NCBI GenBank assembly: GCA_965544035.1
Contig: CBEULR010000006.1
Location: 87,682-151,681, forward strand
DNA: 64,000 nucleotides
Direction: 5' to 3'
Source: CBEULR01 sp965544035
GTDB taxonomy: Bacteria; Bacillota; Desulfotomaculia; Desulfotomaculales; Desulforudaceae
Shown: positions 40,975 through 50,452 of the stretch, one piece after another
Numbering within the stretch: the first letter of the stretch is position 1
How the letters are laid out: every line of letters starts with the position of its first letter
Made by a program: the position numbers and the translations under genes
Notes under the pieces: model-generated
The model's database searches: none
The model's input: only the letters and a program-made list of their open reading frames with translations
What the model was told of the DNA's origin: nothing

Positions 40975-42710
40975 TCCCGTAAGAACCGGCGGGCCAATTC
41001 GTTTCTGCTGATCCGCACGGCCGTGGGACGCCCATGCGGACAGCTCAGCGGGGTACCCGTCGCCAGCAGGCGGTCAAGGAGCCGCTGCATCTCGGGCGGC
41101 GTCAAACGCTCCCCTCCGCGCACCGCCCGGTGACAAGCGAGTGACGCCGCCACCGTACGCAGAAACGCCTCCTGGTCGGCGGGCCGCTGATCACCCAACC
41201 GGTCGATGATGTCCCGCAGAACATCCCGCTCGGCACCGCGCGGGATGACCGCCGGTGCTCCCCGCAGCAGGAAACCGTCAAAACCGAACTCTTCCAGCAC
41301 AAATCCGGCCGCAGCCAAATAGTCTTGATAACGTCTCAAAATCTCGGCCGAGCGGGCGTCAAGCTGGACGGTCTCCGGGGTCACCAGCATCTGACCGGCG
41401 GCCGGACTTTCCGATGACACCTTTAGGAACTCCTCGTACAGAATCCGTTCGTGCGCGGCATGCTGATCCACGATATAGAGGCCGTCCGGCCCCTCGGCAA
41501 GAATGTAAACCGGCGGGAACTGCGCCAGCGCCCGCAGTCCCTGCGGCGCCTCATACCCCATCCGTTCTTCGCTCACCGTCGGCCCGGTCTCCCCGCCGAT
41601 CGTTGGGAAGAACACCGGCCGGACCGGGTCACGGCCAGGCCCGACACCGCGAATGACCTTCTCTTCCGTGCGGAAGGCGGCCCCGGGCAGGGCTTCGCCG
41701 AATCCGCTCGCCCGTCCCGCCGGTTCCAGCGCGAGTGCCTGCCTCACCGCGGAAATCACGTGTGAGACCAGCTCGCGCCCTTTCTCAAAGCGCACCTCGG
41801 TCTTGGCCGGATGCACGTTCACATCGACCAGTGCCGGGTCCAGCTCCAGACTCAACACCGCCACCGGAAACCGCCCCTCCGGGATCACGCCCGCGTAGGC
41901 GTTTTCCAGCCCGGCGGAAAAGACAAAGCTGCGCACACAGCGACCGTTGACGAAAAAAACCTGATAGCGCCTGTTCGTCCGCGTGAGACCGGGCTTCCCG
42001 ACCAGTCCCGTCAGACGGATTCCCGTGCGGTGGTAATCCACGGTCACCATTTCCCGCGCCTGGTCGAGACCGAAGACGGCGGCTACCGCCTCATCCAGTC
42101 TTCCCGTTCCCGTCGTGTCCAAAACGGTACGGCGGTTATGCACCAGCCTGAACCGCACCCCGGGACGAGACAAGGCCAGCCTGCCCATCAGATCGGTGAT
42201 GGCCGCGGCTTCAGTCGACGGTGATTTCATAAACTTCTTGCGGGCCGGGGTATTAAAGAACAGATCTTCCACCCGCACCGCCGTTCCGGTGGGACACCCC
42301 GCACTGTTGACGCTGAGAATCCGGCCGCCCTCGGCAATCACTTCGGTACCTTCGACACTGTCTCTCTCCCTGGTGCGGATGTTTAGACGGGACACCGCGG
42401 CGATGCTGGGCAACGCTTCGCCGCGAAAGCCCAGCGTGGTCACCGCCTGGAGGTCATTCACCGTTCGCACCTTGCTGGTCGCGTGCCTTTGCAGACAGAG
42501 TACGGCATCGTCCCGGTCCATGCCGCATCCGTTGTCAACGACAATAATCCTCTCCAGTCCGCCCCCGGCGGTCTCCACACTGATCCGGTCGGCTCCGGCG
42601 TCAAGCGCGTTTTCGACCAACTCCTTCACCACCGAAGCCGGTCGCTCCACCACCTCACCGGCCGCGATATGGATGGCGGTGCTTTCGTCCAACAGGGCGA
42701 TCCTAGGCAT
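40971..42710 (-). CDS. mutL: DNA mismatch repair protein MutL
   Basis: Mismatch repair ATPase and nicking endonuclease. GHKL ATPase motifs are present: HIAAGEVVERPASVVKELVE NALDAGA around residues 15-39, VDNGCGMD, TLGFRGEALPSIAAV. The C-terminal domain has the endonuclease signature DQHAAHERILYEE (about residues 407-419) and the zinc/beta-clamp related ACHRAVRGGE, CPHGRP segments, so this MutL is expected to nick DNA as in organisms without MutH. The length of 579 is normal. It is 53 bases downstream of mutS. Confidence 0.96.
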   Translation of the reverse strand: MPRIALLDESTAIHIAAGEVVERPASVVKELVENALDAGADRISVETAGGGLERIIVVDNGCGMDRDDAVLCLQRHATSKVRTVNDLQAVTTLGFRGEALPSIAAVSRLNIRTRERDSVEGTEVIAEGGRILSVNSAGCPTGTAVRVEDLFFNTPARKKFMKSPSTEAAAITDLMGRLALSRPGVRFRLVHNRRTVLDTTGTGRLDEAVAAVFGLDQAREMVTVDYHRTGIRLTGLVGKPGLTRTNRRYQVFFVNGRCVRSFVFSAGLENAYAGVIPEGRFPVAVLSLELDPALVDVNVHPAKTEVRFEKGRELVSHVISAVRQALALEPAGRASGFGEALPGAAFRTEEKVIRGVGPGRDPVRPVFFPTIGGETGPTVSEERMGYEAPQGLRALAQFPPVYILAEGPDGLYIVDQHAAHERILYEEFLKVSSESPAAGQMLVTPETVQLDARSAEILRRYQDYLAAAGFVLEEFGFDGFLLRGAPAVIPRGAERDVLRDIIDRLGDQRPADQEAFLRTVAASLACHRAVRGGERLTPPEMQRLLDRLLATGTPLSCPHGRPTAVRISRNELARRFLRE

Positions 42711-42763
42711 AGGTGCTTACTCCTTAGTAAAATTTGGTTACCATGGCAGACCAAATAGATGAC

Positions 42764-45394
42764 TTATTGCCTTTCCCCGGCCTTCTTCGACACGCTGCCC
42801 TGTCCGGACGCCGTCCGCAGTTCCTGCTGCAGAGCGTACAGCTTGTTGAGCGCCTCCAGCGGGGTCATCTCCAGGACGTTCAGGTGGGCCAACTCCCTGC
42901 AGACCCGGCGCTCGGCGGCTTCGAACAGCTCCAGCTGCCGCTTCCTGACCGGACTCGCAGGCACGTTCGCCCTGCGCCCCGCTTCCAGTTCGGCCAATAC
43001 CGCCAGCGCCCGTTCGATCAGTGCATCGGGTAAACCGGCCAAACGCGCCACCTGAATCCCGTAGCTGCGATCGGCCCGGCCGGGCACCACCCGGCGCAGG
43101 AAAACAATATCGTCACCGCGCTCGGCCACCGTGACCGTGTAGTTCACAATGCCGGGATGGCTGTCCAGAGCCGTCAGTTCGTGATAGTGGGTGGAAAAGA
43201 GCGTCTTCGCCCCCACCCGGGAGTGAATATATTCGATCAGCGCGCGGGCCAGGCTCATCCCGTCATAGGTGCTCGTCCCGCGCCCCACCTCGTCCATAAT
43301 GATCAGACTGGACGGGGTGGCATGCCGGAGGATTACCCGGCACTCGTTCATCTCAACCATGAAGGTACTCTCGCCCCCGGCGAGGTCGTCGGACGCGCCG
43401 ACCCGGGTGAAGATCCGGTCGACCACGCCGATCTGCGCCGCCTCGGCCGGCACAAAACCGCCGGCCTGCGCCATCAGGGTAATCAGCGCCGTCTGCCGCA
43501 TGTAGGTGCTTTTCCCGGCCATGTTCGGCCCGGTCAGAATCACCAGACGCTGATCGGTGCTGTTCAGTTCCACGTCATTGGGCACGAATTCACCCGGTCC
43601 GAGGACGTTTTCCACCACCGGATGACGGCCGCCCTTGATCACCAGCTCGTCACCGTCGTCAACCACCGGTCTGACGTAATCGTTTCGTACCGCTACCTCC
43701 GCCAGGGAACAGAGCACATCCAGCTCGGCCACAGCCCGGGCCGACTGTTGAATCCGGGGCAGTTCGGCCAATACCCTCTTTCGAATATCCAGAAACAGCT
43801 CGTATTCCAGTTCGACCAGGCGCTCCTCGGCACCCAGAATCTGGTTTTCATAATCCTTCAGGCGGGGCGTGATATAGCGTTCGGCGTTGGCCAGTGTCTG
43901 CCGCCGTTCATACTCCGCCGGCACCAGATGCTGGTTGGCCTTGGACACCTCGATATAATAACCGAAAACACGGTTGAATCCGACTTTCAGTGAACGGATG
44001 CCCGTCCGTTCCTTTTCTTCCGCTTCGAGCTCACACAGCCAGTTCCTGGCCTGTCCGCCGACCGTGCGCAGTCGGTCGACCTCGGAGTCGTATCCCGGGC
44101 GGATCAGCCCGCCCTCCCGGATCGTCACCGGCGGGTCCTCGGCCAGCGCCCGGCCCAACAGATCGGTCAGATCGTCCATGGCATCAATGTTCCGGTTCAG
44201 GTCGGCCAGCATGGTGCTTTCCGACGGTCCCAGAAGAACCTTCAGCGCAGGAAGTTCTTCCAGCGAATTCTTCAGCGCCAGGAGATCCCGGGCGTTGGCA
44301 CTGCCGTATGCCACGCGCCCGCACAGGCGGTCGATATCATACACCTGTTTCAGCCGTCGCCGCAGATCTTCACGCAAGAAAGAATTCCCGTGCAGTTCTT
44401 CAACCGCGTCCAAGCGGGCATTGATCTCGACCGGATCGAGCAGCGGCTGTTCCAGCCAGGCGCGCAGAAGCCGCGACCCCATCGACGTGGCCGTGCGGTC
44501 CAGGACGGCCAGCAGGGTCCCCTTGCGCCCCCCGTCGCGCAAAGCGCGCACAATCTCCAGGTTTCGCCTGGTCTGCGGATCGAGGAACATATACCGGCCG
44601 GGCGCATAGCTCCGCACGCGGCGGAGATGGGCAAGTTCTCTTTTCTGGGTCTCCTTCAGATAGGCAACCAAGGACCCTACCGCCTTGCGGGTTAAACCGT
44701 GCTTCGCCCAGGCCTCATTCTCCACGATCCGCTTACCGAAATGACGGATGAGCGCATCTTCCAATACCCCGTCGGTCAACGTCTCATCGGGCACAACGGT
44801 GACCGAGACCTCACGGCCGAACGGGCGTTCGGTGAACAGCCCGGCCGATTCGGCCAGTGAAGCCGGCACCAGGATCTCGTTCGGTTCAAGACGGGCCAGT
44901 TCATCGGCCAGGGCGGTCTGCGCCCATTCACCGGTGAAAGCCGTCGCCGCGATGTCCCCGGTCCCGATGTCGGCCGCACAGATGCCGTATCCCCCGTCAT
45001 CGCCGTACACGGCCGCCAGGTAATTGTTTTCCCGCCAGTCCTGCGACTTACCGTCCAGGATGGTACCCGGGGTCACCACCCGGGTGACCGCGCGCTTGAC
45101 CACACCCTTGGCTGTCCTCGGGTCCTCCACCTGCTCACAGACCGCCACCTTGAACCCCTGCTCCACCAGTTTGGCCAGGTAGCCGTCGGCGGCGTGATAG
45201 GGCACGCCGCACATCGGAATGCGGCCCGCGCGTCCCGCGTCCCGGGAGGTCAGGGTTATCTCCAGAATGGGCGCCGCCTTCTGCGCATCTTCATGAAACA
45301 TCTCATAAAAGTCACCCATACGGAAAAAGAGGATGGCATCGGGGTAGTCCTTCTTGATTTCGAAATACTGGCGCATCATCGGGGTCAGATTCAA
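42764..45394 (-). CDS. mutS: DNA mismatch repair protein MutS
   Basis: Mismatch recognition ATPase. It has the N-terminal mismatch-binding FYEMF motif within RMGDFYEMFHEDA, the connector and lever domains, Walker A GPNMAGKSTYMRQ, the signature STFMVEMNE, Walker B LIIMDEVGRGTSTYDG and FSTHYHELTAL. The TTG at 45394 (LNLTPMMRQYFEIKKDY) is preferred since GGAAGGGGG lies upstream and it gives 876 residues, the usual size. A longer frame starting at 45490 would cross the upstream terminator. It forms an operon with mutL. Confidence 0.96.
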   Translation of the reverse strand: MNLTPMMRQYFEIKKDYPDAILFFRMGDFYEMFHEDAQKAAPILEITLTSRDAGRAGRIPMCGVPYHAADGYLAKLVEQGFKVAVCEQVEDPRTAKGVVKRAVTRVVTPGTILDGKSQDWRENNYLAAVYGDDGGYGICAADIGTGDIAATAFTGEWAQTALADELARLEPNEILVPASLAESAGLFTERPFGREVSVTVVPDETLTDGVLEDALIRHFGKRIVENEAWAKHGLTRKAVGSLVAYLKETQKRELAHLRRVRSYAPGRYMFLDPQTRRNLEIVRALRDGGRKGTLLAVLDRTATSMGSRLLRAWLEQPLLDPVEINARLDAVEELHGNSFLREDLRRRLKQVYDIDRLCGRVAYGSANARDLLALKNSLEELPALKVLLGPSESTMLADLNRNIDAMDDLTDLLGRALAEDPPVTIREGGLIRPGYDSEVDRLRTVGGQARNWLCELEAEEKERTGIRSLKVGFNRVFGYYIEVSKANQHLVPAEYERRQTLANAERYITPRLKDYENQILGAEERLVELEYELFLDIRKRVLAELPRIQQSARAVAELDVLCSLAEVAVRNDYVRPVVDDGDELVIKGGRHPVVENVLGPGEFVPNDVELNSTDQRLVILTGPNMAGKSTYMRQTALITLMAQAGGFVPAEAAQIGVVDRIFTRVGASDDLAGGESTFMVEMNECRVILRHATPSSLIIMDEVGRGTSTYDGMSLARALIEYIHSRVGAKTLFSTHYHELTALDSHPGIVNYTVTVAERGDDIVFLRRVVPGRADRSYGIQVARLAGLPDALIERALAVLAELEAGRRANVPASPVRKRQLELFEAAERRVCRELAHLNVLEMTPLEALNKLYALQQELRTASGQGSVSKKAGERQ

Positions 45395-45451
45395 AGCGGG
45401 TCCCCCTTCCGAATTAACGCCATTATAACACAGGAAAAACGAGGGCTGAAA

Positions 45452-45487
45452 GGAAAACCCCGGGACGGTCATAACGCCCCGGGGTTT
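45452..45487 (-). terminator. Terminator between ricA and mutS
   Basis: Minus strand AAACCCCGGG, GCGTTATGACCGT, CCCGGGGTTTTCC, 12 bases after the ricA-like stop. It suggests mutS can be transcribed apart from miaB-ricA, or by read-through. Confidence 0.75.
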
Positions 45488-45498
45488 CACTCAAAGAA

Positions 45499-45879
45499 TC
45501 ACTCCGGAGTACATCCGGATCCGCAGGAGGAACAGCCGCCTCCGGATGAACAAGAATTGCCGCTGATGGCCTGCTGGAGGATGTAATTAATGTTCTGTAT
45601 CACCTGGTCGAAACGCCGCTGTGATTCGATATACTCTTTGGCAATCGGATTCTGCATCAATTCCGTGTGTATTGCCTGGATGCTCTGCCGCAGCTCGTCG
45701 CTGATTGTGCCATTCATATGAGCCTCCCGAACCTTGTGCTGCTCGGCGGTAAACTTGCGCACCAGCTCATATGCTTCCGAGTTCGACAACACCGCGGCTT
45801 CAGCCTCCCGGAAAGACTTCAGCTCAGTGGAGTTGGCGATCTCATTGCCGAGTTCCATCGCCTTGGCTATAATCCCCAA
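45499..45879 (-). CDS. YlbF/YmcA family protein, RicA-like
   Basis: Helical protein of the YlbF/YmcA family. RicA (YmcA) with RicF and RicT regulates RNase Y activity, competence and sporulation in B. subtilis. The 126 residues have the helical core AKAMELGNEIANSTELKSFREAE to IESQRRFDQVIQNINYILQQ and a Cys-rich tail (SCSSGGGC, then SSCGSGC). B. subtilis Ric proteins carry [4Fe-4S] clusters, so this tail may be the ligand set. The TTG at 45879 follows GGGGAGGTG. Position between miaB and mutS is the B. subtilis order and supports ricA. Confidence 0.82.
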   Translation of the reverse strand: MGIIAKAMELGNEIANSTELKSFREAEAAVLSNSEAYELVRKFTAEQHKVREAHMNGTISDELRQSIQAIHTELMQNPIAKEYIESQRRFDQVIQNINYILQQAISGNSCSSGGGCSSCGSGCTPE

Positions 45880-45987
45880 ATATTTCACCTCCCCTAAGCC
45901 GCATCTTCCGGCTCCCCCGAAATATGCTTGGCAATTTCCCTAATATTATATCGGAGCACGCCCAACGACGCAAACCAAGATTTCCAA

Positions 45988-47307
45988 CTATTCCGCCACC
46001 CCGGTAAGGTAGGCCAGGTGCCCCTTGGTGATCCGCACCGGCACCAGCCGGCCGGTCCATTCCCTCCGGCCCGGAAAGATCACCTGCTTGTTGGTGCGGC
46101 ACCGTCCGCTCATCAGACCAGGGTCGGTCTCGCTCGGGCCCTCGACCAGCACCTCCAGGGTTTGCCCTTCTAACGCCCGGTTTCGCTCCAGCACGATCTC
46201 CTTTTGGAGTGCAATCAGTTTCTGGATACGCTCGGATTTCACCTCTTGCGGCACCTGATCGGGCATGCGGGCTGCCGGTGTGCCGCGCCGCGGGTTGTAG
46301 ACAAAGGTGAAGGCTTGATCATATCTTACACGCCGCACCAGATCGAGGGTATCGGCGAAGTCCTCTTCGGTCTCCCCGGGGAAACCGACCATCAGGTCGG
46401 TCGTGATTCCCGCCGCCGGAACGGCCTCACGAATTCTGGCCACGAGGTCCAGATAGTACTCCCGCGTGTATCCCCGGTTCATTTTCTTCAGAATCCGGTT
46501 GGATCCGGCCTGCACCGGAAGGTGGAAGTGTTCACATACCTTGGAACACTCGGCGACCGCCTCAATCATCCGGTTATCGAAGTCCCGCGGGTGGGAAGTG
46601 GTGTACCGAATCCGGCTGAGACCATCCACCTCGTTCACCGCCCGTAAGAGATCAGCGAAATCCACCTTCGGTTCCAGGTCTTTGCCGTATGAGTTTACGT
46701 TTTGGCCCAGCAGCGTTACTTCCCGGTAGCCTGCTTTCACCAGTTCACGCACCTCGCGCAGGATCGACTCCATCGGCCGGCTGCGCTCACGACCGCGCAC
46801 ATAAGGCACAATGCAGTAGGTGCAGAAGTTGTTGCACCCATAGATCACCGGTACCCATGCCCGGATACCCGGCGCGCGTTTAACCGGTAGCCCGTCGGGA
46901 ACGCCGGGCGCCTCTTCCCAGACCTCGTGCACCCTTTCCCGGCTTTCCTTAACACGTTCGATCATCTCCGGCAGTTCGTGCCGGTTATGCGTGCCGAAAA
47001 CCAGATCCACGTGGGGAAACCGCTGCCTGATCTCGTCCGGAATCCCCGTCTGTTGCGGCATACAGCCCGAAACGCCGATGATCATATCGGGTTTCTTGTT
47101 TTTCAGCTTCTTCAGCCTGCCGAGCAGCCCCCAAACCTTGTTCTCCGCCGTCTCACGCACACAACAGGTGTTCAGTAGTATGATGTCGGCCTCCTCAGCG
47201 CTATCGGTGCATTCGTACCCGATGCCCTCGAGCAGCCCGGCCATGAGTTCGCTGTCCGCCTCGTTCATCTGGCAGCCGAACGTAATAATATGGGCTTTCA
47301 ATTGCAC
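45988..47307 (-). CDS. miaB: tRNA-2-methylthio-N6-dimethylallyladenosine synthase
   Basis: Radical-SAM methylthiotransferase completing the ms2i6A37 modification begun by MiaA. The 439 residues have the N-terminal UPF0004 domain with its three auxiliary-cluster Cys (TFGCQMNEAD; LLNTCCVRE; SGCMPQQ), the radical-SAM CxxxCxxC in YGCNNFCTYCIVPYVRG, DLMVGFPGETEEDF and a C-terminal TRAM domain (LEGQTLEVLVEG, VPVRITKGHLAYLTG). It lies upstream of ricA on the same strand. Confidence 0.96.
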   Translation of the reverse strand: MQLKAHIITFGCQMNEADSELMAGLLEGIGYECTDSAEEADIILLNTCCVRETAENKVWGLLGRLKKLKNKKPDMIIGVSGCMPQQTGIPDEIRQRFPHVDLVFGTHNRHELPEMIERVKESRERVHEVWEEAPGVPDGLPVKRAPGIRAWVPVIYGCNNFCTYCIVPYVRGRERSRPMESILREVRELVKAGYREVTLLGQNVNSYGKDLEPKVDFADLLRAVNEVDGLSRIRYTTSHPRDFDNRMIEAVAECSKVCEHFHLPVQAGSNRILKKMNRGYTREYYLDLVARIREAVPAAGITTDLMVGFPGETEEDFADTLDLVRRVRYDQAFTFVYNPRRGTPAARMPDQVPQEVKSERIQKLIALQKEIVLERNRALEGQTLEVLVEGPSETDPGLMSGRCRTNKQVIFPGRREWTGRLVPVRITKGHLAYLTGVAE

Positions 47308-47499
47308 ACACCTCTACCAGTATCTTACCCCGCCTGCAGGTTGGGGAACAACCCCGGCCCGGTCATTGTCTATTTGGAATCTTGCCTGCAAGGCCTGAAC
47401 TCGTTATCCCCGGTCGCTGAATTCGATTGCTGCCACACGGTGCCAGTGTAAACGCCGGGCGGATGGGACACGCTAAGCGGTGAAAGGAGGAACGATAAA

Positions 47500-47679
47500 G
47501 TGGGATGCTGCAAAGGAAACCATAATAAAAAGAAGAAAGTGACCGATGACGTCACCGGCGTCAGAAGGGCCGTTGACGATCCGGATACCGCCCGCCTAAA
47601 CAGAACAGCCGATCTTGAGGCCGAAGAAACGATCAACGCTTTTGAGGCCGACACCATGACCAAAGAGAAAAAGGTTTAG
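47500..47679 (+). CDS. Small hypothetical Cys/Lys-start protein (59 aa)
   Basis: A GTG-started frame of 60 codons with a perfect AAAGGAGG nine bases upstream. It reads MGCCKGNHNKKKKVTDDVTG, then an acidic helical part (LEAEETINAFEADTMTKEKK). The N-terminal GCC followed by His and Lys looks like a metal- or thiol-active patch, but I know no family. A terminator follows five bases after the stop, so it is a complete single-gene unit. It is divergent from miaB. Confidence 0.75.
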   Translation: MGCCKGNHNKKKKVTDDVTGVRRAVDDPDTARLNRTADLEAEETINAFEADTMTKEKKV

Positions 47680-47683
47680 GATG

Positions 47684-47720
47684 ATCATACCCCTCGGCAG
47701 CACGGGGGGTATGATTATTT
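47684..47720 (+). terminator. Intrinsic terminator of the 59-aa gene
   Basis: ATCATACCCC, an 11-to-12-base loop and GGGGTATGAT, then TATTT. Confidence 0.85.
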
Positions 47721-47823
47721 CCACAATATGGCATTATCGTTCACGGGTCGAAGGCAGGACTTTCTTCAGGGGCACCGAATTTTGCGGTATGCGCAGAATT
47801 AGTGCGCTCAGGGAGGGTTTGCC

Positions 47824-48624
47824 ATGCCGTACGTATCGGCCAAAGGTCAGCGCCTCTTTTATACCGAGAGCGGCAAGGGACTGCCTCTGGTCCTGATACA
47901 CGGTCTCGGAGCGACGCACGCAATGTGGCGGCCGCAGATGGAAGCCTTCGCCCGCCGATACCGTGTGATCGCTTACGATTGCCGTGGTCATGGCGCCTCA
48001 TCGATTGTACGTCCCGGATACCGCCTTGAGGATTTGGGAGAAGACCTGGCCATCCTGCTTGATCACCTGGATATTCCCACAGCCGCCCTGTGCGGTGTTT
48101 CCTTTGGCGGCATTGTCGCCCAGCAGTTCGCTGTCTCCTACCCCGAGCGCTGCCGGGCTCTGGTGATCTGCGATTCATTCTCGGAGGTGCACGCCCTCGA
48201 TTCACTGGGGGCCTGGCTGCAGGTGCCGATGCTCCGCATTCTGCCCCGGCCGGTGCTCGCCCGGCTGGCGGCCACGGCCTATCCCCGTAAGCGCTGGAAA
48301 CTGGCGAGGGAGGAAATAATGAAAGCCGGGCTGACCGTCCGGCGTCCGGAGGTCGCCCGGCTGCGCGCTCTGCTGAATAAAGTGCGTCTGACTGCGGAGC
48401 TAAAACACATTCTCTGTCCCACACTGGTCCTGGCCGGCGACCGGTGGGCTACTATGGTCCGATACGCCGAGATTATTCACCAGGCGATTCCCCAGAGTGA
48501 ATTGCAGATTATTCCGGATGCGTGTGACCCTTCATCCTTAACCAATGTCGACGCCTTTAACCGTATTGTACTCGAATTCCTGGACCGTGCCTATGCCGAT
48601 CTGCAGTCGGCCCGGTCCAAGTAA
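47824..48624 (+). CDS. Alpha/beta hydrolase-fold protein lacking the usual catalytic His
   Basis: A 266-residue alpha/beta hydrolase: oxyanion HGLGATHAMW near residue 26, YDCRGHGAS, nucleophile Ser93 in GVSFGG, and acid Asp206 in VLAGDRWA. Where the triad His is expected the sequence is IIPDACDPSSLTNVDAFN, with Asp235 in place of His in the common PGAGH pattern. It may use another His, bind rather than hydrolyse, or be a diverged enzyme. GGGAGGG precedes the ATG by six bases. It converges with the opuA operon. The substrate is unknown. Confidence 0.85.
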   Translation: MPYVSAKGQRLFYTESGKGLPLVLIHGLGATHAMWRPQMEAFARRYRVIAYDCRGHGASSIVRPGYRLEDLGEDLAILLDHLDIPTAALCGVSFGGIVAQQFAVSYPERCRALVICDSFSEVHALDSLGAWLQVPMLRILPRPVLARLAATAYPRKRWKLAREEIMKAGLTVRRPEVARLRALLNKVRLTAELKHILCPTLVLAGDRWATMVRYAEIIHQAIPQSELQIIPDACDPSSLTNVDAFNRIVLEFLDRAYADLQSARSK

Positions 48625-48653
48625 CCTGGACACCGCCCCGCCTTGTCACCGGC

Positions 48654-49562
48654 CTAACGATAGTCATTCAACTCGGTGATCGAATCAATGGTCACGTAGC
48701 TCGGCACAACCAGACCGATCTTGGCCTCGCCGTCGTAGTTCGGACCAAGATCGACGACCTGATCCTTGGTCTGCTCATAGTAAGCCTCGTGGGTCACGGG
48801 CAGCCAGGCGGTGGTCATACCGTCAAAGTTGCCGTTGGCAATACCCTGCCACATTATGCCGGCATCCACTGAAGTCAGCTCAACTTCATAACCGAGGTCT
48901 TCAAGGACGGTGGCCACAGTGTGGGTGCTGGCAATTGCGCAGTCCCATTCCACGTAAGCCAGGTGTGCCTTGGCACCCTCAGGAACTTCCACGCCTTCGG
49001 TCCATTCGGCAACCTTATCCGGATTGGCATCCACCCATTCCCGCGCGGCATCGTAAGGATCGGCCCCTTCATTTACCGCCAGCATCACCGTGCCGATGTC
49101 TTCAGGCGTCCAGAAGAAATTGTCCAGTACGGTGTACAGGGCCGGATCATCCTCTTCCAATCCCAGGCGTACAACCGTGTTGATCGTCTCGGCAGCGCCG
49201 TACACTCCCTCGGGATCATCCAGGTACTTGAGATCATACACCGCGAACTTCCAGTGCGGGGTCCAGCCGGTGACTACAATCCATTCCTCGTTCTCAATTG
49301 CGGACTTCAGCGCAGCCGCCATGGCAAAGCTGGAGCTGTCCTGCAGTTCCAGATCCAAACCGTAGGTTTCGATCGCCCTTTCGGTAGCCTGCATTATGCC
49401 CGCACCTGGTTCAATACCAACGATCTTGCCGCCGAAACTTCCCGCTGCCTGTTCTTCGCCGCCGTTCTCGGGTTCGGTCGCGGTGTCACCGCACCCGATA
49501 GCGAGCCCCATCAGCAGCATCAACGCACCGATAATCGCCACCAGTTTCAGTTGTTTTCTCAT
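48654..49562 (-). CDS. opuAC: Glycine betaine ABC transporter, substrate-binding lipoprotein
   Basis: Osmoprotectant-binding lipoprotein: signal MRKQLKLVAIIGALMLLMGLAIG then the lipobox Cys24. The mature protein has the OpuAC order, first lobe IVGIEPGAGIMQATERAI to VVTGWTPHWKFAVYDLKYL and then AYVEWDCAIASTHTVATVLE, MWQGIANGNFDG, TAWLPVTHEAYYEQ and GLVVPSYVTIDSI. The Trp residues of the aromatic ligand cage (WTPHW, the later MWQG and AWLP) are visible. It is the last gene of opuAA-opuAB-opuAC, all under the c-di-AMP riboswitch at 51730-51850. Confidence 0.94.
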   Translation of the reverse strand: MRKQLKLVAIIGALMLLMGLAIGCGDTATEPENGGEEQAAGSFGGKIVGIEPGAGIMQATERAIETYGLDLELQDSSSFAMAAALKSAIENEEWIVVTGWTPHWKFAVYDLKYLDDPEGVYGAAETINTVVRLGLEEDDPALYTVLDNFFWTPEDIGTVMLAVNEGADPYDAAREWVDANPDKVAEWTEGVEVPEGAKAHLAYVEWDCAIASTHTVATVLEDLGYEVELTSVDAGIMWQGIANGNFDGMTTAWLPVTHEAYYEQTKDQVVDLGPNYDGEAKIGLVVPSYVTIDSITELNDYR

Positions 49563-49606
49563 TTTATCTTACTTACCTCCTTGAAAATAGTCTCCTTAAT
49601 AACCCT

Positions 49607-50452
49607 CTAGCCGTTACTATGACTGCCGTTCCCCACGCTCTGTGTCAGACGGTCCAGAATGATCGCGATGATCACAATCCCCAAACCTCCCTCAAACGCA
49701 GTGGGCACATCCAGCCGTTGCAACCCGCGCAGCACCGTGCCGCCGAGACCTCCGGCGCCGATCATCGCCGAGATAACCGCCATCGAGAGCGCCAACATAA
49801 TGCATTGGTTGATCCCGGCCATGATCGTGGGTTTGGCCAAGGGCAGTTGCACTTTGACCAGCGTCTGCATCCGCGTCGAACCGAACGCATGTGCCGCTTC
49901 GATCAGTTCACCGGGCACCTGGCGAATACCAAGGCCGGTCAACCGGATCACCGGCGGCATGGCGAAGATCACAATCGCGATCAAGGCCGGAACCTCTCCG
50001 ATCGCGCGTAACACCACCACCGCCGGAACCAGATACACAAAAGGCGGCATGGTCTGCATAAAGTCGAGAATCGGCAACACCATCCGCTTTACCCTTGAGC
50101 TCCACGCCGTAACGATGCCGATTGGAATCCCAAACAGCAGAGCGAAGAAGGTGGCCGCCAGAGTCAGCGCCAAGGTGTCCATCGACAGCCGCCAAAGACC
50201 CAGATTGAGGAGGATGAACAGCCCCAACCCGATCCCCAGGGCCAAACGCCGGTTAACAGCAAAAGCGACAATCAGCATCAGCAGGGCGATAAAGATTACG
50301 GGATGCGGCCAGAGCAGGACGGTCTCCAAAGCGTTGATCAGGGCATCACTGACCTTGTAGATGAAGGCAAAGAACCAATCCAAATGCTCCCGCATCAGTT
50401 CTACCAGAATGTCGACCCAATCTCCCATCGGGATCTTCGGGATTAATTCCAT
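49607..50452 (-). CDS. opuAB: Glycine betaine ABC transporter permease
   Basis: Membrane subunit of 281 residues with about six to seven helices. An amphipathic N-terminal part (WVDILVELMREHLDWFFAF) precedes the first transmembrane segments. The permease EAA-like loop is ELIEAAHAFGSTRMQTLVKVQLPLAKPTI near residue 195, and MIGAGGLGGTVLRGLQRLD follows, as in OpuAB/ProW. It overlaps the opuAA stop by ten bases, so the two are coupled. Confidence 0.94.
   Translation of the reverse strand: MELIPKIPMGDWVDILVELMREHLDWFFAFIYKVSDALINALETVLLWPHPVIFIALLMLIVAFAVNRRLALGIGLGLFILLNLGLWRLSMDTLALTLAATFFALLFGIPIGIVTAWSSRVKRMVLPILDFMQTMPPFVYLVPAVVVLRAIGEVPALIAIVIFAMPPVIRLTGLGIRQVPGELIEAAHAFGSTRMQTLVKVQLPLAKPTIMAGINQCIMLALSMAVISAMIGAGGLGGTVLRGLQRLDVPTAFEGGLGIVIIAIILDRLTQSVGNGSHSNG

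Noticed and set aside
48654..49562. OpuAC domain order as a circular permutation
   Set aside because: Compared with ProX-type proteins the lobes seem swapped, but this is the normal order of B. subtilis OpuAC, so it is not unusual.
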